In this document: positions 32,307 to 36,646 of the stretch, one piece after another
How the letters are laid out: every line of letters starts with the position of its first letter
Numbering within the stretch: the stretch's first letter is position 1
Translations under genes and position numbers: made by a program
Notes under the pieces: model-generated
What the model was told of the DNA's origin: nothing
The model's input: only the letters and a program-made list of their open reading frames with translations
The model's database searches: none
Assembly (NCBI RefSeq): GCF_031181185.1
Contig: NZ_JAPSKZ010000014.1
Coordinates: 1-36,646, forward strand
Direction of reading: 5' to 3'
DNA from: Phenylobacterium sp.
GTDB taxonomy: Bacteria; Pseudomonadota; Alphaproteobacteria; Caulobacterales; Caulobacteraceae
DNA: 36,646 nucleotides

Positions 32307-33482
32307 ATGTTCATGCGCTTCTTCACCGAGCTGCGCGAGGCCAAGGTGCCCGTGACGCTGAAGGAGTACCTCGCCCTGATGGAGGGCCTGGACAAGGGCG
32401 TCATCGACCGCTCGGTGGACGACTTCTACTACCTGTCGCGCGCCGCACTGGTGAAGGACGAGAAGAACCTCGACAAGTTCGACCGGGTGTTCGGCCACGT
32501 CTTCAAGGGGCTGGAGCGGGTCGACGACGGGGTCACCGCCGACATCCCGGCCGAGTGGCTGAAGAAGATCTCCGAGAAATTCCTCACCGAGGAGGAGAAG
32601 GCGCAGATCGAGGCCATGGGCGGCTTCGAGAAGCTGATGGAAGCCCTGGCCGAGCGCATCCGCGAGCAGAAGGAGCGCCACGAGGGCGGCAACAAGATGA
32701 TCGGCACCGGCGGCACCTCGCCGTTCGGCGCTAACGGCTACAATCCCGAAGGCGTCCGCATCGGCCAGGACAAGGGCCGGCACGGCAAGGCCATCAAGGT
32801 GTGGGACAAGCGCGAGTACAAGAACCTGGACGACCAGGTCGAGCTCGGCACCCGGAACATCAAGGTCGCCCTGCGCCGCCTGCGCAAATGGGTCCGCGAC
32901 GGCGCCCCCGAAGAGCTGGACCTGGATGGCACGATCAAGGGCACGGCCGAGAAGGGCTACCTGGACATCCACCTGCGTCCCGAGCGCCGCAACAAGATCA
33001 GCGTCCTGATCTTCTTCGACATCGGCGGCTCGATGGACAGCCACATCAAGGTCTGCGAGGAGCTGTTCAGCGCCGCGCGCTCCGAGTTCAAGAACATGGA
33101 GTTCTATTACTTCCACAACTGCCTCTACGAGGCGGTCTGGAAGGACAACCGCCGGCGGCACGCCGAGAAGATCCCGACCTGGGACGTGCTCCACAAGTTC
33201 CCGCACGACTACAAGATCATCTTCGTGGGCGACGCCACGATGAGCCCCTACGAGATCACCTATCCGGGCGGGTCGGTGGAGCACTGGAACGAGGAGGCCG
33301 GCGCCGTCTGGCTGGACCGGGTGACCCAGATCTACGAGCGCGTGGTGTGGCTGAACCCGACCGCCGAGCGGCACTGGGACTACACGCCCTCGATCGGCGT
33401 GATCAAACAGCTGGTCGGCGACCGGATGTTCCCGCTGACGATCGAAGGGCTGGAGAAGGCGATGCGCGAGCTGGCCCGCTGA
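32307..33482 (+). CDS. VWA-domain protein, CoxE-like
   Basis: Predicted 391-residue cytoplasmic protein. The N-terminal half (MFMRFFTELREAKVPVTLKEYLALMEGLDKGV...FYYLSRAALVKDEKNLDKFDRVFGHVF) is the CoxE-like region. The C-terminal VWA domain has a metal-ion site, VLIFFDIGGSMDSH (DxGxS variant of DxSxS), near residue 235. The middle is basic/Gly-rich (MIGTGGTSPFGANGYNPEGVRIGQ). CoxE proteins usually act with a MoxR AAA+ ATPase as a chaperone pair for metal-enzyme or complex maturation; no moxR is next to this gene in the window. GAAGGCGGA precedes the ATG. No signal peptide. Confidence 0.88.
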   Translation: MFMRFFTELREAKVPVTLKEYLALMEGLDKGVIDRSVDDFYYLSRAALVKDEKNLDKFDRVFGHVFKGLERVDDGVTADIPAEWLKKISEKFLTEEEKAQIEAMGGFEKLMEALAERIREQKERHEGGNKMIGTGGTSPFGANGYNPEGVRIGQDKGRHGKAIKVWDKREYKNLDDQVELGTRNIKVALRRLRKWVRDGAPEELDLDGTIKGTAEKGYLDIHLRPERRNKISVLIFFDIGGSMDSHIKVCEELFSAARSEFKNMEFYYFHNCLYEAVWKDNRRRHAEKIPTWDVLHKFPHDYKIIFVGDATMSPYEITYPGGSVEHWNEEAGAVWLDRVTQIYERVVWLNPTAERHWDYTPSIGVIKQLVGDRMFPLTIEGLEKAMRELAR

Positions 33483-33516
33483 GCAACCAGGGGTGTGCGA
33501 TTGCGCCGGATCGACC

Positions 33517-33535
33517 TAAGCTGGCGTGATGCTTA
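33517..33535. promoter_or_regulatory. Small dyad TAAGC-N9-GCTTA before the TetR gene
   Basis: A 5-bp perfect inverted repeat with a 9-base spacer spans 33517-33535 and ends 10 bases before the TetR ATG, next to its AAGGGA ribosome-binding site. Size and position suit an autoregulatory TetR operator, but the arms are short and chance cannot be excluded. Confidence 0.3.
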
Positions 33536-33545
33536 AGGGATTCGC

Positions 33546-34205
33546 ATGACCGATCCCCTGATTCAGGATCCGCCCGAGACGGAAGAGGCGCAGGCCGCCA
33601 CCAAGGCTGCGGTCTTCAACGCCGCCGAGCGGCTGTTCGCGCTGCACGGCTTCCAGAACGTCTCGGTGCGCGACATCACCGCCGAGGCCGGGGTCAACCT
33701 GGCGAGCGTGAATTACCACTTCGGCTCGAAGGACGCCCTGCTCTTCGAGATCTTCAAGCGGCGCACGGCCGAGCTCAACCGCGAGCGGGCCCGCCTGCTG
33801 CACGAGGCCGCCGCTCGCCACGGCGGCCGCCCGCCGGTGCGCGAGATCCTCGAGGCGTATTTCTCGCCGCCGCTGCGCTGGTCGGCGCCGGACAACGAAC
33901 GCCGCATCTCGATCCAGTTCATCATCCGCGCCCGCTCAGAAGGGACTGAGGAGATGCGCGAGGTGCTGCGCAACGACGTCAGCCACCTCGCACGCTTCGC
34001 CGACGCGCTGCTGGCCGCCCGGCCCGACCTGCCGAAGGAAGACGTCTACTGGCGGCTGCACTTCGTGCTGGGCATGGTCCACAACAACCGCTTCGCCGAG
34101 TTCGACCGGCTGCACCATCTGTCGGGCGGCGTCACCCGCGAGGGCGACGTGCAGGCGCTGCTGAGGCGCATGCTGGACTTCGCGGAGGCTGGCTTCCTGG
34201 CCTGA
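33546..34205 (+). CDS. TetR/AcrR-family transcriptional regulator
   Basis: Predicted 219-residue regulator. The HTH is at about residues 20-66 (AVFNAAERLFALHGFQNVSVRDITAEAGVNLASVNYHFGSKDALLFEIFKRR), with the YHFGSK signature of the family. The ligand domain (about 80-215) has FSPPLRWSAPDNERRISIQFIIRARSEG, of the type seen in regulators of lipid or efflux genes, but the ligand is unknown. AAGGGA lies 5 bases upstream of the ATG. It is not divergent from any gene; its neighbours are the VWA gene and the HWE kinase on the same strand. Confidence 0.93.
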   Translation: MTDPLIQDPPETEEAQAATKAAVFNAAERLFALHGFQNVSVRDITAEAGVNLASVNYHFGSKDALLFEIFKRRTAELNRERARLLHEAAARHGGRPPVREILEAYFSPPLRWSAPDNERRISIQFIIRARSEGTEEMREVLRNDVSHLARFADALLAARPDLPKEDVYWRLHFVLGMVHNNRFAEFDRLHHLSGGVTREGDVQALLRRMLDFAEAGFLA

Positions 34206-34312
34206 CGGCCTCCGGCGCCGACTGGAGGGCCACCGCATCGCGATGTGCCGCGGAACACAGAATTTCCCAAGGCCAAGCTTGCGTTGAGAGAGGCTCTGGG
34301 GAAGGTGACCAC

Positions 34313-36253
34313 GTGCTGCGTTGCAGCGCGAGCGTCCCAGTCCGGTCGATGAACATCTCAGTCCAGCCAGCGCCCCCAGACGTTCCCTTGGACATGAAGC
34401 GCGCCCTTCGCGCGCACCCCTGGGAGACCACTCCGGTCGGGGCTATGTCCGATTGGCCGGCGTCGCTGAAGACGCTCGTCGATGTCATGTTGGACGCCGA
34501 TCAGCCGATGCTGATCATCTGGGGCCCGACACGGACGATGATCTACAACGATGGCTATGCGCCCACCCTGGGAAGTCGCCATCCCGGCGCCCTCGGCCGA
34601 CCGTTCTTCGAAGTATGGCCGGAACTTGAACCCGATCTCAGTCCGATCATGGCGCGGGCGCTTGCGGGCGAGCCGATCCATATGGGGGACATTCGCCTAA
34701 CGGTGCACCGCAACGGCTATCCGGAAGAGGCGCACTTCGCTTTCTCCTACACGCCGATCCGGGACGACCGGCAGAAGGTCGTCGGCATCTTCTGTCCCCT
34801 GCGCGAGACCACGCGCGAGGTCGCCGCGGCCGAGACGCAGGCGTTCTGGCTGAAGCTGGAGCGCGAGCTGATGGACCAGACCGACCCGGCGGCGATCATT
34901 CAGACCTCGCAGCGGGCGCTCGGCGAGAAGCTCCAGGCCGGTCGGGTCGGCTACGGCGCCGTGGACTTCGAGGCCCGTTACTTCACCACGGCCAACAACT
35001 GGACCGACGGCAGCATCCCGCACCAGAACGGCACCCACGACCTCGCGGCCTTCGGACCCGAGATCTGGAACGCGCTGAAGGGCGGCGAGCCGCTGGCGAT
35101 CGAGGACGTCACGACCGACCCGCGGTTCGACTCGCCGGAGGCGCGCGCCGCCTTCGCGGCCCTGCAGATGCGCTCGGCGCTGACGGTCAGCTTGGTGAAG
35201 GGCGGACGGATGATCGCCGCCATGTACGTGCACGATCAGCGGCCGCGACGCTGGACGACCGCGGATCGGGAGCTGGTTCTGCAGGTCGCGGACCGCACCT
35301 GGTCGGCGCTGACCCGCGCGTCGGCCGAACAACAGGTCCGCAGCGTCCTGTCGAGCATGGCGGAGGGCTTCCTGCTGCTCGACCGTCAGTTCCGCGTCGT
35401 GTCGATCAATCCGGAAGGGCTGCGGCTGGACGGCCGCGCGCGGCACGAGATGCTGGGCCGGACACACTGGGAGCTGTGGCCCGGCACCGAACACTCCGCC
35501 CTGGGCCAGGTGCTCCGGCGCGCGATGGCCGAGGCCGCTCCCGCCGAGCTGGAGCACGTCTACGCCTTCGAGGATGGCCGCACCGTCTGGTTCGAGACGC
35601 GGGCCTATCCGACGGACCAGGGCCTCGCGCTGTTCTACCGCGACGTCAGCGAGCGGAAGGCCGCCGAGCAGCGGCTGGAGCTGCTGATGCGTGAAGTCGA
35701 TCACCGCGCCAACAACCTGATGTCCGTTGTGCAGGGCGCCGTCGCGTTAAGCCGCGCGGACGACGCCGACACACTCAGGACGATCATCCTTGGCCGGGTG
35801 GACGCGCTGGCCCGGGCGCACCAGCTGCTGGCGGCGTCTCGATGGACCGGCGCCGATCTGCGGCGGCTCGTCGCCGACGAGGTTCGGGCCTACACGCTGG
35901 GCGACGGTGACCGCGTGTCGATCAATGGGCCTGACGTGCCGCTGAGCCCGGCCCTGGCGCAGGGCATCGCCATGGCGGTGCACGAACTGGCCACCAATGC
36001 GCTCAAGCATGGGGCGCTGAACAACGCCACGGGCCGAATCGACGTGGCCTGGACGCGCTCGGCCCACGGTCTGCGGCTGACCTGGACCGAGTCCGGCGGA
36101 CCGCCGGTCGAGGCGCCCACCCACGCAGGGTTCGGCACGACCGTGCTGCAACGGGCGCTCAAGGGGGCGATCGGCGGGCAGACGACGCTGAGCTGGAACG
36201 AGCGGGGGCTGGTATGCGTGCTCGAGGCGCCTCTCTCGGACAACGCCGGCTAG
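34313..36253 (+). CDS. HWE-family sensor histidine kinase (PAS-GAF-PAS)
   Basis: Predicted 646-residue kinase without membrane segments. An N-terminal PAS-like region (about 35-165, WPASLKTLVDVMLDADQPMLIIWGPTRTMIYNDGYAPTLG) is followed by a GAF-like domain (about 180-335) and a second PAS (about 340-450, LSSMAEGFLLLDRQFRVVSINPEG). The HWE kinase core follows: phospho-His in REVDHRANNLMSVVQGAV, N box HELATNALKHGAL and the WTESGG motif that names the family. HWE kinases often act on general-stress or light/redox pathways, but no cognate regulator is adjacent. The GTG at 34313 has AAGG upstream; ATG 34349 is the other candidate and has none. Confidence 0.9.
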   Translation: MLRCSASVPVRSMNISVQPAPPDVPLDMKRALRAHPWETTPVGAMSDWPASLKTLVDVMLDADQPMLIIWGPTRTMIYNDGYAPTLGSRHPGALGRPFFEVWPELEPDLSPIMARALAGEPIHMGDIRLTVHRNGYPEEAHFAFSYTPIRDDRQKVVGIFCPLRETTREVAAAETQAFWLKLERELMDQTDPAAIIQTSQRALGEKLQAGRVGYGAVDFEARYFTTANNWTDGSIPHQNGTHDLAAFGPEIWNALKGGEPLAIEDVTTDPRFDSPEARAAFAALQMRSALTVSLVKGGRMIAAMYVHDQRPRRWTTADRELVLQVADRTWSALTRASAEQQVRSVLSSMAEGFLLLDRQFRVVSINPEGLRLDGRARHEMLGRTHWELWPGTEHSALGQVLRRAMAEAAPAELEHVYAFEDGRTVWFETRAYPTDQGLALFYRDVSERKAAEQRLELLMREVDHRANNLMSVVQGAVALSRADDADTLRTIILGRVDALARAHQLLAASRWTGADLRRLVADEVRAYTLGDGDRVSINGPDVPLSPALAQGIAMAVHELATNALKHGALNNATGRIDVAWTRSAHGLRLTWTESGGPPVEAPTHAGFGTTVLQRALKGAIGGQTTLSWNERGLVCVLEAPLSDNAG

Positions 36254-36353
36254 ACCTCAAAGGTCGGCTGGGCGCCCCACCAATCCTGCCAAAGCTCGCC
36301 TGAAAGCCTGCCACCCGGCTGGCGGACACGCGAAGCTGCGCCATATCGGCGCC

Positions 36354-36646
36354 ATGCCGAAGATCATCACCGACGCCGCGACTTTCATCGCGCCCAAGGC
36401 CTGGGGCGCCCGCGATCTGGCCTTAGTGGAAGGCGCCAGCGTGCGCTTGCACTGGACCGACCAGCCGTACGACTGGCACGTCAACGACGGCGCCGAGGTG
36501 TTCCTGGTCCTCGAGGGCGAGGTGGAGATGCGCTACCGCGAGGCCGGCGTGGAGAAGGCGGTGCGCCTGAAGCCCGCCGACATGTTCATCGCCGAGGCCG
36601 GCGACGCCCACGTGGCCCACCCGATCGGGCCGGCCAGGGTGCTGGT
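36354..36646 (+). CDS. Cupin-domain protein, N-terminal part (3' end outside window)
   Basis: The first 97 codons are visible: MPKIITDAATFIAPKAWGARDLALVEGASVRLHWTDQPYDWHVNDGAEVFLVLEGEVEMRYR. The stretch WHVNDGAEVFLVLEG is cupin motif 1 with a metal-binding His and Glu, and the later PADMFIAEAGDAHVAHP contains the motif-2 His. Function cannot be told from the fold; small single-cupin proteins of this type are often described as sugar- or mannose-6-phosphate-isomerase-like. The window ends inside the reading frame. No strong ribosome-binding site is seen. Confidence 0.8.
   Translation, partial: MPKIITDAATFIAPKAWGARDLALVEGASVRLHWTDQPYDWHVNDGAEVFLVLEGEVEMRYREAGVEKAVRLKPADMFIAEAGDAHVAHPIGPARVL

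Noticed and set aside
34252-34285. GGAAC ... CGTT pair upstream of the HWE kinase, suggestive of an EcfG stress promoter
   Set aside because: The spacing is 25 bases, not the 16-17 required for the EcfG consensus.

Overview
The window is a high-GC chromosomal segment of an alphaproteobacterium. Its gene content points to Caulobacterales (Caulobacter, Phenylobacterium or a close relative): a cckA-type hybrid kinase directly behind flhB, CtrA-like TTAA boxes and a sigma54 promoter in front of flagellar operons, a pflI-like gene after fliM, and the xseB-ispA-dxs order. The genus assignment is inference; there is no rRNA in the window.

Layout. 1-2943: tail of an M20-type peptidase, a HI0933-family flavoprotein, a phytanoyl-CoA dioxygenase-family protein and a convergent dienelactone hydrolase. 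2997-7227 (minus): fliQ-fliR-flhB-cckA, apparently one operon with a CtrA half-site upstream. 7327-10240: a stress interlude with a fused glycine-betaine/ergothioneine-type ABC permease, its ATPase, and a periplasmic Cu,Zn superoxide dismutase. 10291-12662: flgB-flgC-fliE (minus) diverging from fliO-fliP (plus) around a perfect TTAA-N7-TTAAC box. 12684-18704 (minus): fliL-fliM-pflI-motE-like-TPR, tightly overlapping. 18923-22483 (plus): flgF-flgG-flgA-flgH plus an unknown lipoprotein behind a strong sigma54 promoter. 22480-25541 (minus): xseB-ispA-dxs (exonuclease VII small subunit and isoprenoid precursors). 25688-36646: a mixed housekeeping/accessory region with a Tat-exported PhoX-type phosphatase behind a Pho-box-like site, a small coiled-coil protein, a histidine phosphatase, an HDAC-family deacetylase, a GNAT acetyltransferase, a degenerate serine-recombinase-like protein, a LysR/aldo-keto reductase divergent pair, a CoxE-like VWA protein, a TetR regulator, an HWE-family sensor kinase and the start of a cupin gene.

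How they work together. Most of 2997-22483 builds the early flagellum: export gate (FliP, FliQ, FliR, FlhB, with FliO), switch (FliM), FliL, rod (FlgB, FlgC, FlgF, FlgG, FliE) and P/L-ring parts (FlgA, FlgH). The apparent hierarchy is CtrA boxes for the export/switch operons and sigma54 for the rod/ring operon. CckA is the top kinase that activates CtrA in Caulobacter, so its position behind CtrA-boxed flagellar genes suggests a feedback circuit.

The most unusual single gene is the degenerate serine recombinase at 29746-30246, which lacks the catalytic serine. No stretch over 300 bases is without a gene. I saw no tRNA, rRNA, CRISPR array, insertion sequence or prophage. All calls come from reading motifs by eye; no database search was run.
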